Part shown: in pieces, positions 47,762 through 57,094 of the stretch | Layout: each line of letters opens with the position of its first letter | Position numbering within the stretch: the stretch's first letter is position 1 | Source: Prescottella agglutinans | GTDB taxonomy: Bacteria > Actinomycetota > Actinomycetes > Mycobacteriales > Mycobacteriaceae | Direction: 5' to 3' | Length of the DNA stretch: 64,000 bases | Assembly (NCBI RefSeq): GCF_004011865.1 | Contig: NZ_RKLP01000001.1 | Coordinates: forward strand, 124,001 to 188,000 | The notes under the pieces: generated by a model | Told to the model about the DNA's origin: nothing | What the model saw: only the letters and a program-made list of their open reading frames with translations | The model's database searches: none | Made by a program: the position numbers and the translations under genes

Positions 47762-49858
47762 ATGACGACCGCGACCACAGCAGATCTCCGTGACGAGGCC
47801 GAACGGTTGCTCAGGGAACTCGCGGGGCCGGACGCCCGGCTCCGCGAGGACCAGTGGACGGCGATCGAGGCGCTCGTCGTCGGCCGGCGGCGCGCGCTCG
47901 TCGTGCAGCGCACCGGCTGGGGCAAGTCCGCGGTGTACTTCATCGCCGCGAAGCTGCTGCGGGCGCACGGGCACGGCCCCACTGTGATCGTGTCGCCGCT
48001 GCTGGCGCTGATGCGCAACCAGGTGGCCTCGGCCGAACGGGCCGGTGTCCGGGCGGCCACCATCAACTCGGGCAACGTCACCGAGTGGGACGAGATCCAC
48101 CAGCGCGTGGCCGCACGCGAACTGGACGTGCTGCTGGTGAGCCCCGAGCGGCTCAACAACCCCGACTTCCGCGACCAGGTGCTGCCGTCGCTCGCCGCCG
48201 ACGCCGGCCTCGTCGTGGTCGACGAGGCGCACTGCGTCTCCGACTGGGGGCACGACTTCCGCCCCGACTACCGCCGGATCCGCACCCTGGTCGAGGACCT
48301 CGGCGACGGCATCCCGGTCCTGGCGACGACCGCGACCGCCAACGACCGCGTCGTCTCCGACGTCGCCACCCAGCTCGGGGTGGGCGGAGCCGAGACGCTG
48401 GTGCTCCGCGGCACGCTCGAGCGCGACTCGCTGAGCCTGTCGGTGGTGCGGATCGCCGAGGCCACCCAGCGCGCGGCGTGGCTCGCCGAGCATCTCGACG
48501 AACTCCCGGGCTCCGGCATCATCTACACGCTCACCGTCTCGGCCGCGCGCGACCTCGCGAGCCTGCTCGCCGACCGCGGTCACCAGGTGGCCGCGTACAC
48601 CGGCCAGACCGACGCCGCCGAACGCGAGGTCCTCGAGAACGACCTGCTGAACAATCGGGTCAAGGCGTTGGTCGCGACCTCCGCGCTCGGCATGGGCTTC
48701 GACAAGCCCGACCTCGGATTCGTGGTGCACCTGGGCGCACCGTCGTCGCCCATCTCCTACTACCAGCAGGTCGGTCGCGCCGGGCGCTCCACCGACAGCG
48801 CCGAGGTGGTGCTCCTCCCCGGTCACGAGGACCGGCAGATCTGGAGCTACTTCGCGTCGGTGTCGTTCCCGCGCGAGCACATCGTCCGCAAGGTCATCGA
48901 CGTCCTCGACACCGAACGCCCGCAGTCGACGATGGCGCTCGAACCGCTCGTCGAACTGAACCGTACGCGCCTCGAACTCGTGCTGAAGGTACTCGACGTG
49001 GACGGCGCCGTCCGGCGGGTCCGCGGCGGCTGGGTCGCCACCGGACGGCCGTGGACGTACGACGCCGACCGGTACGGCCGACTCGAGGTCGCGCGCGAGG
49101 CGGAACAGCAGGCGATGCTCGAGTACGAGCGCACCGACGAGTGCCGGATGACGTTCCTGCGCCGTCAACTCGACGATCCGGGACTCGACGGCGACAGCCG
49201 CTGCGGACGGTGCGACAACTGCGCCGGCCCGAAGTACAGCGCCGACGTAGCCGCCGAGACGATCGCGGACACCAGGCAGCGGTTGGAGCGCCCCGGCATC
49301 GACCTGCCGCCGCGCAAGCAGTGGCCGACCGGCATGGCGAAGCTCGGAATCAGCCTGTCCGGCAAGATCGCCGACGGACCGGAGCCCGGACGCGTGCTGG
49401 GCCGACTGTCGGATCTGGGCTGGGGGCAGCGGCTGCGGGCACTGCTCGACGCCCCCGACGCCCCCGCGCCGGACGCGATCGTCGATGCCTGCATCAAGGT
49501 GCTCGCGGCCTGGGACTGGGCCGAGCGCCCGGGAGCCGTGATGTGTGTGGAGTCACCCACCCATCCGGTCCTGATGCGTTCGCTGACCGACCGACTCGCA
49601 CAGGTGGGTCGGCTGTCCGATCTCGGTGTCCTCCACGAGCGCCCCGGCCATCCGCCGGTCTCCGCCGCGAACTCCGCCTACCGCGTCGCCGGCCTGGCCG
49701 ACGCGTGGGAGGCGCCGGATCTGTCCGGGCTCGACCGCCCGGTGCTGCTGCTCGACGGGGTCACCGACACCGGGTGGACGCTGACGATGGCGGCCCGGAC
49801 TCTGCGCCGGGCAGGGGCACCCTCTGTCCTTCCCTTCGCTCTCGCCACCCCCAAGTGA
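47762..49858 (+). CDS. RecQ-family DNA helicase with C-terminal phosphoribosyltransferase-like segment
   Basis: 698 residues. Helicase core: motif I TGWGKS (51-56), DEAHCVSDWGHDFRPDY (motif II and the RecQ aromatic loop), and QQVGRAGRS (motif VI). A zinc site follows with C461, C481, C484 and C487. After about 520 a different domain begins, ending VLLLDGVTDTGWTLTMAART (from 661), which resembles the PRPP-binding loop of type I phosphoribosyltransferases. No HRDC domain is seen. A 3'-5' DNA helicase for repair is likely; the purpose of the tail is unknown. Start ATG preferred over a GTG 15 codons upstream. Confidence 0.87.
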   Translation: MTTATTADLRDEAERLLRELAGPDARLREDQWTAIEALVVGRRRALVVQRTGWGKSAVYFIAAKLLRAHGHGPTVIVSPLLALMRNQVASAERAGVRAATINSGNVTEWDEIHQRVAARELDVLLVSPERLNNPDFRDQVLPSLAADAGLVVVDEAHCVSDWGHDFRPDYRRIRTLVEDLGDGIPVLATTATANDRVVSDVATQLGVGGAETLVLRGTLERDSLSLSVVRIAEATQRAAWLAEHLDELPGSGIIYTLTVSAARDLASLLADRGHQVAAYTGQTDAAEREVLENDLLNNRVKALVATSALGMGFDKPDLGFVVHLGAPSSPISYYQQVGRAGRSTDSAEVVLLPGHEDRQIWSYFASVSFPREHIVRKVIDVLDTERPQSTMALEPLVELNRTRLELVLKVLDVDGAVRRVRGGWVATGRPWTYDADRYGRLEVAREAEQQAMLEYERTDECRMTFLRRQLDDPGLDGDSRCGRCDNCAGPKYSADVAAETIADTRQRLERPGIDLPPRKQWPTGMAKLGISLSGKIADGPEPGRVLGRLSDLGWGQRLRALLDAPDAPAPDAIVDACIKVLAAWDWAERPGAVMCVESPTHPVLMRSLTDRLAQVGRLSDLGVLHERPGHPPVSAANSAYRVAGLADAWEAPDLSGLDRPVLLLDGVTDTGWTLTMAARTLRRAGAPSVLPFALATPK

Positions 49859-49903
49859 TACACGATGTGACCAGCCTCACATTCACCGTCTCACCTGCAC
49901 GGC

Positions 49904-49949
49904 GACAGGGTCTCTCCTGTCCGATTTCCGCGGATCCGTGAAATCGGAC
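49904..49949. promoter_or_regulatory. Two overlapping dyads upstream of ectA
   Basis: GACAGG-gtctct-CCTGTC (49904-49921) overlaps GTCCGATTTC-n11-GAAATCGGAC (49919-49949). The second could be a terminator of the helicase gene or an operator for the ectoine operon; the first looks like an operator. TACGTT (49961-49966) is a candidate -10 element for ectA. Confidence 0.45.
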
Positions 49950-49991
49950 GTCGTGGTTGTTACGTTCGAGTCACAAAGAACGGCAACAACA

Positions 49992-50519
49992 ATGACGCCA
50001 ACACAAACTAGAGCTACCCCGACCACCGTGCCGGACGCGGTGGAGTTACGTAAGCCCCAGATCTCAGACGGAGTCCGGCTCTGGGAGATCGCCAAGGATT
50101 CACAGGTGCTCGACCTCAATTCGAGCTACTCATACCTTCTGTGGTGCAGAGACTTTCAGGACACCTCGATCGTCGCAACCGTCGGCGAGCAGGTCGTCGG
50201 ATTCGTGACCGGATACGTCCGCCCCGATGCCCCGAACACACTGTTCGTGTGGCAGGTCGCGGTCGACACCGCGCAGCGAGGCCAGGGACTGGCCGGGAGG
50301 ATGCTGAACACACTCCTCGACCGACTTGCGCTGCAAGGCGTTTGGAATCTGGAAACCACGATCAGCCCGGACAACACCGCGTCCATCGCCCTGTTCACCT
50401 CGGTGGCGGGACGGCGGGGATCCACCATCACGCGACGAACCCTGTTCGCTCCCAACGACTTTCCCGATGGGCACGCGGCCGAGGACCTCTACACGATCTC
50501 GCCGTTGCACGCTTCCTGA
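49992..50519 (+). CDS. ectA: Diaminobutyrate acetyltransferase
   Basis: Second step of ectoine synthesis: acetylates L-2,4-diaminobutyrate at N4. The 175-residue GNAT protein has the EctA-specific [36 protein letters not shown] and [19 protein letters not shown] (acetyl-CoA loop). The ATG was chosen because conserved sequence starts about 17 residues later. No strong ribosome site is visible. First gene of ectABC. Confidence 0.95.
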   Translation: MTPTQTRATPTTVPDAVELRKPQISDGVRLWEIAKDSQVLDLNSSYSYLLWCRDFQDTSIVATVGEQVVGFVTGYVRPDAPNTLFVWQVAVDTAQRGQGLAGRMLNTLLDRLALQGVWNLETTISPDNTASIALFTSVAGRRGSTITRRTLFAPNDFPDGHAAEDLYTISPLHAS

Positions 50520-50532
50520 GGAAGGACCACGC

Positions 50533-51792
50533 ATGACCACTGTCGAGACCAGCATCTTCGAGACCCTCGAGTCCGGGGTTCGCAGCTACTGCCGGAACTG
50601 GCCGACCGTCTTCGAGTCGGCGTCGGGCGCCTGGATGCGGGACGAGTCCGGCCGCGAGTACCTGGACTTCTTCGCCGGCGCCGGCGCCCTCAACTACGGG
50701 CACAACAATCCGGTGATGAAGGGCGCGCTCATCGACTACCTCGCCGGCGACGGCATCACGCACGGCCTGGACATGTCCACCGTCGCCAAACGCGAGTTCC
50801 TACGGAGTTTCCAGCGGACCGTCCTCGAACCGCGCGGGCTCGACTACAAGGTGCAGTTCCCCGGACCCACGGGCACCAACGCCGTCGAGGCCGCCCTCAA
50901 ACTGGCCCGAAAGGCCACGGGCCGGGAATCGATCATCAACTTCACCAACGCATTTCACGGCATGACGCTGGGCGCGCTGTCGGTCACCGGCAACTCGCTC
51001 AAGCGCGCCGGGGCCGGCGTGCCGCTCGTGCACGCCACTCCCATGCCGTTCGACAACTACTTCGGCGGCGCCACCGACGACTTCCAGTGGTTCGAGCGGG
51101 TGCTCGACGACTCCGGCAGCGGCCTGAACCGACCCGCCGCCGTGATCGTGGAGACGGTGCAGGGTGAGGGTGGGGTCAACGTGGCGCGGCCGGAGTGGCT
51201 TCGTGCCCTCTCCGAACTGTGTGCGCGTCACGAGATCCTGCTGATCGTCGACGACGTCCAGATGGGCTGCGGCCGTACCGGTCCGTTCTTCTCGTTCGAG
51301 GTCGCCGGCATCACCCCCGACATCGTGACCCTGTCGAAGTCGATCGGCGGCTACGGGCTGCCGATGGCGCTGACACTGTTCAAGCCGGAACTCGACCTGT
51401 GGGCGCCGGGCGAGCACAACGGCACGTTCCGCGGCAACAATCCGGCCTTCGTGACCGCGACCGCGGCTCTCGACCACTACTGGTCCGACGACGCTCTCCA
51501 CCGCTCCACGCTCGCGAAGGGCGAGCGGATCAACCAGATCTTCGCCAACCTGGCCGACACGTTCGAGGGTGTCAGCACCCGCGGCCGGGGCATGGCGCAG
51601 GGACTGGTGTTCGACGATCCCGGCATGGCGGTGAAGGTGTGCGGTCTCGCGTTCGACGAGGGCCTGCTCGCCGAGACGGCGGGCCCCTCCGACGAGGTCG
51701 TCAAGCTGCTTCCGCCGCTGACCATCACCGACGCCGAACTCGACCACGGCCTGAGCATCCTGGCCGAGGCGACCGCCAAGGTCTTCGCCTGA
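50533..51792 (+). CDS. ectB: Diaminobutyrate-2-oxoglutarate transaminase
   Basis: First step of ectoine synthesis: transfers the amino group of glutamate to aspartate semialdehyde. 419-residue class III PLP aminotransferase. PLP lysine K269 lies in [10 protein letters not shown], with [16 protein letters not shown] and [13 protein letters not shown] for cofactor binding. GAAGGA lies before the ATG; 13 bases separate it from ectA. Confidence 0.97.
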   Translation: MTTVETSIFETLESGVRSYCRNWPTVFESASGAWMRDESGREYLDFFAGAGALNYGHNNPVMKGALIDYLAGDGITHGLDMSTVAKREFLRSFQRTVLEPRGLDYKVQFPGPTGTNAVEAALKLARKATGRESIINFTNAFHGMTLGALSVTGNSLKRAGAGVPLVHATPMPFDNYFGGATDDFQWFERVLDDSGSGLNRPAAVIVETVQGEGGVNVARPEWLRALSELCARHEILLIVDDVQMGCGRTGPFFSFEVAGITPDIVTLSKSIGGYGLPMALTLFKPELDLWAPGEHNGTFRGNNPAFVTATAALDHYWSDDALHRSTLAKGERINQIFANLADTFEGVSTRGRGMAQGLVFDDPGMAVKVCGLAFDEGLLAETAGPSDEVVKLLPPLTITDAELDHGLSILAEATAKVFA

Positions 51793-51832
51793 GGCTCGGC
51801 CGTCCGCACACCCACGATCAGAGGAGACACGC

Positions 51833-52249
51833 ATGATCGTTCGCACCACCGACGACATCACCGACACCGACCGCGACATCACCAGCGAGGACGGGAACTG
51901 GCGCAGCAAGCGCATCGTCCTCGCCGGTGACGGCGTCGGGTTCTCGTTCCACGAGACCACGATCCGCGCCGGGTCGGTCAACGAGTTCCACTACGCGAAC
52001 CACATCGAGGCGGTGTGGCTCGTCGAGGGCGACGGCATCCTCACCGACCTCGACAGCGGCGAGGTGTACCAGCTGCGCCCGGGCACGATGTACCTGTTGA
52101 ACGGGCACGAGCGGCACCGCGTGGAGCCGGTGACCCAGATGCGCATGCTGTGCGTGTTCAATCCCCCGGTGACCGGTCGTGAGGTGCACGACGAGAACGG
52201 CGTGTACCCGCTGATCACCCTCGACGACGCGGAACGCGCCGCCTCCTAG
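51833..52249 (+). CDS. ectC: Ectoine synthase
   Basis: Closes the ring of N-acetyl-diaminobutyrate by loss of water. 138-residue cupin with the EctC-specific [20 protein letters not shown] and [17 protein letters not shown], where E and H residues hold the metal, and [18 protein letters not shown] precedes the ATG. No ectD (hydroxylase) follows; a terminator ends the operon, so only ectoine is expected. Confidence 0.97.
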   Translation: MIVRTTDDITDTDRDITSEDGNWRSKRIVLAGDGVGFSFHETTIRAGSVNEFHYANHIEAVWLVEGDGILTDLDSGEVYQLRPGTMYLLNGHERHRVEPVTQMRMLCVFNPPVTGREVHDENGVYPLITLDDAERAAS

Positions 52250-52256
52250 AACCGAA

Positions 52257-52293
52257 GAAAGGCCGGGGCCCGATGTACGGGCCCCGGCCTTTC
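52257..52293. terminator. Terminator after ectC
   Basis: Perfect 15-base stem (GAAAGGCCGGGGCCC and complement) with a seven-base loop, placed between the convergent ectC and YhgE-type genes. It likely works both ways. Confidence 0.92.
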
Positions 52294-52301
52294 TCACGTG
52301 G

Positions 52302-54221
52302 TCAGCCGACCCGCGGCATCACGACAGTCGGTTCGTCCAGCGCCGGAGGGGTGTCCGGAGGGGTGTCGGCCGCGGGTTCGAGCCGACGCCGCCACCAGAT
52401 GGTGAACCCGACCGCGACGACGATCAGCGTCACCAGCGCCGCGACCGCCGTCCAGAAGCGCGGCCCGTAGTAGCCGACGAGGACCATTCGCATCGCGTTG
52501 CGGGCCCACGTCAACGGCATCAGGTCGTGCAGCCACCGCAGCGGCGCCGGCATCTGCTCGATCGGATAGACCGCACCGAACGCGAAGATCTGGATCATCA
52601 ACGCGCCCAGCGCGATGAAGGTTCCGTTGACGGGACCGAACACGACGGTGAACAGGCGCCCCAGGGCCACCGCGGCGGCGCCGACGAGGATCATGACCGC
52701 CGTCATCGCCAGGGCGCTCGGCGGGTTCGCGTCGGCGACGACCAGCGAGACCGCCGCGGCCACCAGCGAGGCGACCAGCGTCACCAGCGCGGGAATCCGG
52801 TAGCGGCGCAGGCCCTCCCGGACGACACCCTCGTGCACGCGCTGGGAACGTCCCCGCCGCGGGCGGACCACGAACCACGTCAGGATGCCGCACAGGAACA
52901 GCAGCACCGACATCACCGCGGGGACGGCACCCGGACCGAAGCCGGCCGCCGGGTAGTCGTACTTCTCGTCGGCCGCGACCGGCGCGGACAGCAGACCCGC
53001 GGTCTTGGCCCGCTGGTTCTCGTCGAACTGCGGCACCTGCGCGGCGCCCTCGGTAAGCCCGGTTGCGAGTTCGGCACTGCCGGTGTCGAGCTGCCCCATG
53101 CCGGTGGACAGCTCACCGAGACCGTCGCGGAGCTGGACACCACCGGCGTCGAGCTGGCCGAGGCCGGACGAGAGCTCGTTCGCACCCGCGCTCAGCTGGT
53201 GGGCTCCCTGCGACAGCTGCCCCAGGCCGGTGTTCAGTTCCGCCGCACCGGCGGTCGCGGCCAGCAGACCGCCCCGGTAGTCGGCGGTCGGGTCGGTGAG
53301 CTGACGGGCGAGCTCGCGGGCGCCGTCGCGCAGCTGGACCAGCTGGGCCGCGATGTCGCCCTCCTCGCCGAGGACGCTGAGCACCGGCCCGGTCACCATG
53401 TCGACGACCTCGCTGATCTGCCGGGCACCGTCGGCCAGCTGGTCGGTGCCGCCGACGAGTTCGTTCATTCCCGCGCTCAGCTCGCCCGAGCCGGCGGCCG
53501 CCTCGTCCGCTCCGGCGGCCAGCTCGCCGGCACCCGCGGCGAGTTCCTTGCCGCCGCGGTTCGCGTCGCCGAGCCCGGTGGACAGCTCCTGGCTGCCGGC
53601 GTACAGCTGGTCGGCGCCGATCTTGGCTTCCTTCGTGCCGGCCGAGAGCTGCTGGGCACCGGCCGCGGCCTCGCCGAAGCCCTTGCCGAGATCGCCGAGA
53701 CCGATGAGGACCTGGTCGACGGACTGCTCGCCGATGGACTCCGAGACCGCCGAGCGCACCTGCGCGACGACGCTCTCGCCGACCGGCGTGGCCACCAGGC
53801 TGTTGTAGTCGTTGTAGACGACGTCGAGCTGGGCCTTGCGGCCCTCGCCGCTCGCGGCGCTGGCCACATCGGCACTGAACGTCTCCGGGATGACCACCGA
53901 GAAGTAGTAGGTGCCGTCGTCGACGCCCTCCCTGGCCTCCTCCGCCGTGACCACCTTCCAGTTCACGTCGCCGCTCTCGACGAGCGCCGCGACCACCTCG
54001 TCACCGGCCACGAGCCGCGAGCCGTCGACGTCCGCGCCCGCGTCGGAGTTCACGATCGCGACCGGTAGCCGGTTGACGGTGTCGCCCGGATTCCACAGCG
54101 CCCACATATAGAAGGCGGCGATCGCGAGTGGTGCGATGACGAGGACGGCGAGGATCGTGCGAACGACGTGAGCCCGGCGCTGGGAAGCGCCGGGCTCAGC
54201 GGAAGAGGTAGTGGGCACCAT
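52302..54221 (-). CDS. YhgE/Pip-family membrane protein (ABC-2-like)
   Basis: 639 residues. One helix lies near the N-terminus (TILAVLVIAPLAIAAFYMW), then a large outside domain and about five helices in the last 230 residues. The central 250 residues form a heptad-like array of Leu-Ser/Ala-Gly repeats (AGAQQLSAGTKEA, GSQELSTGLGDA, ANELSSGLGQLDAGG), the coiled-coil seen in YhgE/Pip and type VII secretion accessory proteins. It may export peptides or serve as a phage or toxin receptor. Function is not established. Confidence 0.85.
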   Translation of the reverse strand: MVPTTSSAEPGASQRRAHVVRTILAVLVIAPLAIAAFYMWALWNPGDTVNRLPVAIVNSDAGADVDGSRLVAGDEVVAALVESGDVNWKVVTAEEAREGVDDGTYYFSVVIPETFSADVASAASGEGRKAQLDVVYNDYNSLVATPVGESVVAQVRSAVSESIGEQSVDQVLIGLGDLGKGFGEAAAGAQQLSAGTKEAKIGADQLYAGSQELSTGLGDANRGGKELAAGAGELAAGADEAAAGSGELSAGMNELVGGTDQLADGARQISEVVDMVTGPVLSVLGEEGDIAAQLVQLRDGARELARQLTDPTADYRGGLLAATAGAAELNTGLGQLSQGAHQLSAGANELSSGLGQLDAGGVQLRDGLGELSTGMGQLDTGSAELATGLTEGAAQVPQFDENQRAKTAGLLSAPVAADEKYDYPAAGFGPGAVPAVMSVLLFLCGILTWFVVRPRRGRSQRVHEGVVREGLRRYRIPALVTLVASLVAAAVSLVVADANPPSALAMTAVMILVGAAAVALGRLFTVVFGPVNGTFIALGALMIQIFAFGAVYPIEQMPAPLRWLHDLMPLTWARNAMRMVLVGYYGPRFWTAVAALVTLIVVAVGFTIWWRRRLEPAADTPPDTPPALDEPTVVMPRVG

Positions 54222-54452
54222 GTGCAGCTCTCTCGTCGGGAACCGGAGCGTGGACGGCCGGTGGCGGACCACCGTCAGGGAATGAACATGCGTCCAACTC
54301 GGTCACGATAGAGACTGCGGGGGCCTGTGGTGGGCATTTCCGTCGAATTCGCCCGAGCTCGGCGGGATAATCCATCAGGCGCCGCGATGAGCCTGCCTAC
54401 ACCCGCGGGTCTGTCTCACCGACAGCGACAACCACCTCATCGGGAGGACGAC

Positions 54453-55097
54453 ATGGGTCTCATCCAGATCGAGCTGTTCGCAACCCTCGACCTCGTCGGT
54501 CAGGCACCCGGCGGCCCCGACGAGGACCCGGCGGGGTTCCCCTTCGGCGGCTGGCAGGCGCCCCTGCTCGACGAGGTCGCCGAGGCGCAGGTCGGTGCCG
54601 CGTACGAGGGCACGGACGCCCTCCTGCTCGGCCGACGGACGTACGACATCTTCGCCGCCTACTGGCCACATCAGAAGGGCGGCGAGGACAACGAGATCGC
54701 CGCGCTCTTCAACCGCGTCCCCAAGTACGTCGCCTCCCGCGGCGAACCCACTCTCTCGTGGGCCGAGTCCACGCAGCTCGGCCCGGACCTGGCAGCCTCG
54801 GTGCGTCAGATCCGCGACCGGCACGCACATGTGAAGGTCGTCGGGAGCCTGAACCTGGTACAGACGCTCCTGCGCGAGAAGCTCTTCGACCGCCTCGACC
54901 TCTGGGTCCACCCGATCGTGCTCGGCGTCGGAAAGAAGGTGTTCGACGGTGGCGCGGTACCCACGAACGTCACCCTCCTCGAACCACCGGCCGCCAGTCC
55001 GACGGGCATTGTGTACCTGCGCTACGGGCTCGCCGATGGCACACCCCGGACCGGGGACATGAGTGCACCCGACCGCGGTGCCGTACGCCCGCGATAG
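54453..55097 (+). CDS. Dihydrofolate-reductase-like (RibD C-terminal domain) protein
   Basis: 214 residues of the DHFR/RibD-C fold: GLIQIELFATLDLVGQ, TDALLLGRRTYDIFAAYWP and DLWVHPIVLGVGKKVFDGG. These small reductases bind NADPH; their substrates are mostly unknown. GGGAGG five bases before the ATG marks the start. Divergent from the YhgE-type gene. Confidence 0.85.
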   Translation: MGLIQIELFATLDLVGQAPGGPDEDPAGFPFGGWQAPLLDEVAEAQVGAAYEGTDALLLGRRTYDIFAAYWPHQKGGEDNEIAALFNRVPKYVASRGEPTLSWAESTQLGPDLAASVRQIRDRHAHVKVVGSLNLVQTLLREKLFDRLDLWVHPIVLGVGKKVFDGGAVPTNVTLLEPPAASPTGIVYLRYGLADGTPRTGDMSAPDRGAVRPR

Positions 55098-55148
55098 ACC
55101 TCCCGGTGCACGCCGTCCACATCGGATTCCCGCGGTATACCGTGCCTC

Positions 55149-55523
55149 ATGCCCGCAACGCTGCGCCGCACACTCCGATACGGTGCCCTCGCCCTCGTCG
55201 CCGTACTCATCGCCGGGATCCTCTACACGATGTTCGTGTACCGCAGCATCAACATCTTCGCCCCGCCCGAGCGGCTCGAATCCCTCGGCAGGACATACCA
55301 ACTCAGCTACGGCGACCACGACGGCCACACCCGGGCAGAGATCGACCAGCGACAATCACCCAGCCACCGCGAGTACCTCACCCTCGAACAAGTCGGCTAC
55401 CTCTGGCCGCGCCACCCCGTCTACCAATTCCAGAACGAGACACTCCGAGGCCAAGCCACCACCAGCGCCTACCTCGAATGGGGCAACCGCTACATCCCCT
55501 ACCAGCTTCTCGGCGGCCCGTGA
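55149..55523 (+). CDS. Hypothetical membrane-anchored protein (124 residues)
   Basis: Short basic start, one helix (YGALALVAVLIAGILYTMFVY), then a polar outside domain containing ERLESLGRTYQLSYGDHDGH and ending YIPYQLLGGP. Many codons end in C or A rather than G (for example CTC, ACC, CAA), differing slightly from neighbours. No family recognised. It follows the DHFR-like gene by 51 bases. Confidence 0.6.
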   Translation: MPATLRRTLRYGALALVAVLIAGILYTMFVYRSINIFAPPERLESLGRTYQLSYGDHDGHTRAEIDQRQSPSHREYLTLEQVGYLWPRHPVYQFQNETLRGQATTSAYLEWGNRYIPYQLLGGP

Positions 55524-55595
55524 ATGCTGCGCGACAGCAGATCCGGACATCTCGGTTCGTCGATACACAACAGCCGGGAGTCCCGCTCGGCCGGA

Positions 55596-57008
55596 TCACC
55601 GACCTGAACCGGGGACGGCGTCGACGACGGGCCGCGATGCCCGCGCGGCCACGAACAGGAAGAGCCCACAGGCGGTGACGAGAAGCCAGGCGGGTCCTGA
55701 TGAGTGCGCGAACTCCGCCGGACCGGCGCCGGAGACGATGCTGCCTGCGACGGCGATACCGACCGCCGCACCGAACTGGCGAGCAGTGGATGTGATCGCG
55801 CCGGCGACACCGGCGCGATCCGGCGGGAGCCCGCCGACCGCGGTGTTGGTGATCGGCGCGTTGGCGAAACCGAAACCGATGCCGATGAGCAGGTAGGCCG
55901 TCAGGAGCCATACGACTCCGGTGCCGCTGTCGAGAGCGAGGAGAAACAGTCCCCCGGCCGTGATGAAGCCGCCGGCCAGCGCGAGGGGTGGTCGCGGTCC
56001 GAGGCGCCCGACCAGCTGGCCCGACAGTGGCGCGCACACCGTCGCCCCGAGAGCGAGGGGCAGAGTGGCCGTGCCCGCGGCCAGCGGCGTCAAACCGCGG
56101 ACGTGCTGCAGATAGAGCGTGTTGATCAGCAACGTCACGTTCAGCGCTACGAACACCGCCACCGCCCCGACCACCGCGCTGGTGAACGCGGGCCGGCGGA
56201 ACAGCTGCAGATCCATCAACGGCTCTGGTCGGCGAGATTCGATCCTGCCGAACGCGATTGCCGCACCGGCGATGCAGACATACGCGGCCAGCGCCGCCGG
56301 CGACACCCAACCGATCCGCGGTCCCTCGATCAGCACGCCGACGGACACACCGACGAGGACCGCGAGCAGGGCCTGACCGGGCACGTCCAACCTCCGGGGC
56401 TGCTGCGCCCGCGACTCCGGCACGAACACCGCACTCAGGACCAGTGCGATCACGATGATCGGCGCATTGATCCAGAACACCGCCCGCCAGCCCCAGCCCG
56501 AGATGAGCGCGCCACCCACGACGGGGCCCGCCGCCATGCTGAGCCCGAAGACAGACGCCCAGACGCCGATGGCGCGTGCACGCTGCTTCCGATCGGGGAT
56601 GGCATTCACGACGATCGCGAGGGCCACCGGGCTGAGCATCGATCCGCCCACACCCTGCACAACGCGGGCCGCGACGAGCACGCCGAGCGAAGGGGCGAGG
56701 GCGCAGGCCAGCGAGGCTACCCCGAACACCGCCAATCCGAGTTGGAACACCCGCCGTCGTCCGAATCGGTCGGCCAGCGCTCCCGAGGAGATCAGAAGGC
56801 CCGCAAGGGCAATGGTGTACGCATCCACGATCCACTCGAGGCTGCGCATGTCCGCGTCCAGGTCCTGCCCGATCGTGGGCAGGGCAACGTTGACGACTGT
56901 TGTATCCATCCCTACGACGAACATGCTCGAACAGCAGACCGCCAGCACGGTCCACTGTCGACGCGGGCTCGACCCCTGTGGGGCAAGGAGTGTCATCGCG
57001 TTCGTCAT
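55596..57008 (-). CDS. MFS drug exporter (DHA2/EmrB-QacA type)
   Basis: 470 residues, likely 14 helices. Motif C-like GPVVGGALISGWGWRAVFWINAP and DTTVVNVALPTIGQDL near the start are typical of drug:H+ antiporters of this group. ADRFGRRRVF is the loop between helices 2 and 3. Divergent from the XRE-cupin regulator gene, whose product probably controls it. An ATG four codons later is an alternative start. Confidence 0.9.
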   Translation of the reverse strand: MTNAMTLLAPQGSSPRRQWTVLAVCCSSMFVVGMDTTVVNVALPTIGQDLDADMRSLEWIVDAYTIALAGLLISSGALADRFGRRRVFQLGLAVFGVASLACALAPSLGVLVAARVVQGVGGSMLSPVALAIVVNAIPDRKQRARAIGVWASVFGLSMAAGPVVGGALISGWGWRAVFWINAPIIVIALVLSAVFVPESRAQQPRRLDVPGQALLAVLVGVSVGVLIEGPRIGWVSPAALAAYVCIAGAAIAFGRIESRRPEPLMDLQLFRRPAFTSAVVGAVAVFVALNVTLLINTLYLQHVRGLTPLAAGTATLPLALGATVCAPLSGQLVGRLGPRPPLALAGGFITAGGLFLLALDSGTGVVWLLTAYLLIGIGFGFANAPITNTAVGGLPPDRAGVAGAITSTARQFGAAVGIAVAGSIVSGAGPAEFAHSSGPAWLLVTACGLFLFVAARASRPVVDAVPGSGR

Positions 57009-57075
57009 CTGCCGTACCCGGCTGTGTCTGTCCATCCTCGGATGGTCCCGGCACGGCCCGCCGACGGCCCAGCAC

Positions 57076-57094
57076 TTTTGCGAAGACTGCAAAA
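57076..57094. promoter_or_regulatory. Operator-like palindrome in front of XRE-cupin gene
   Basis: TTTTGC, seven bases, GCAAAA. The right arm touches the ATG of the regulator gene, a common place for autoregulation, and the site lies in the 85-base gap shared with the exporter gene. Confidence 0.6.

Noticed and set aside
53050-53700. DNA tandem repeat inside the YhgE-type gene
   Set aside because: The periodic Leu-Ser/Ala-Gly pattern is at protein level (coiled coil); the DNA is not a simple repeat.
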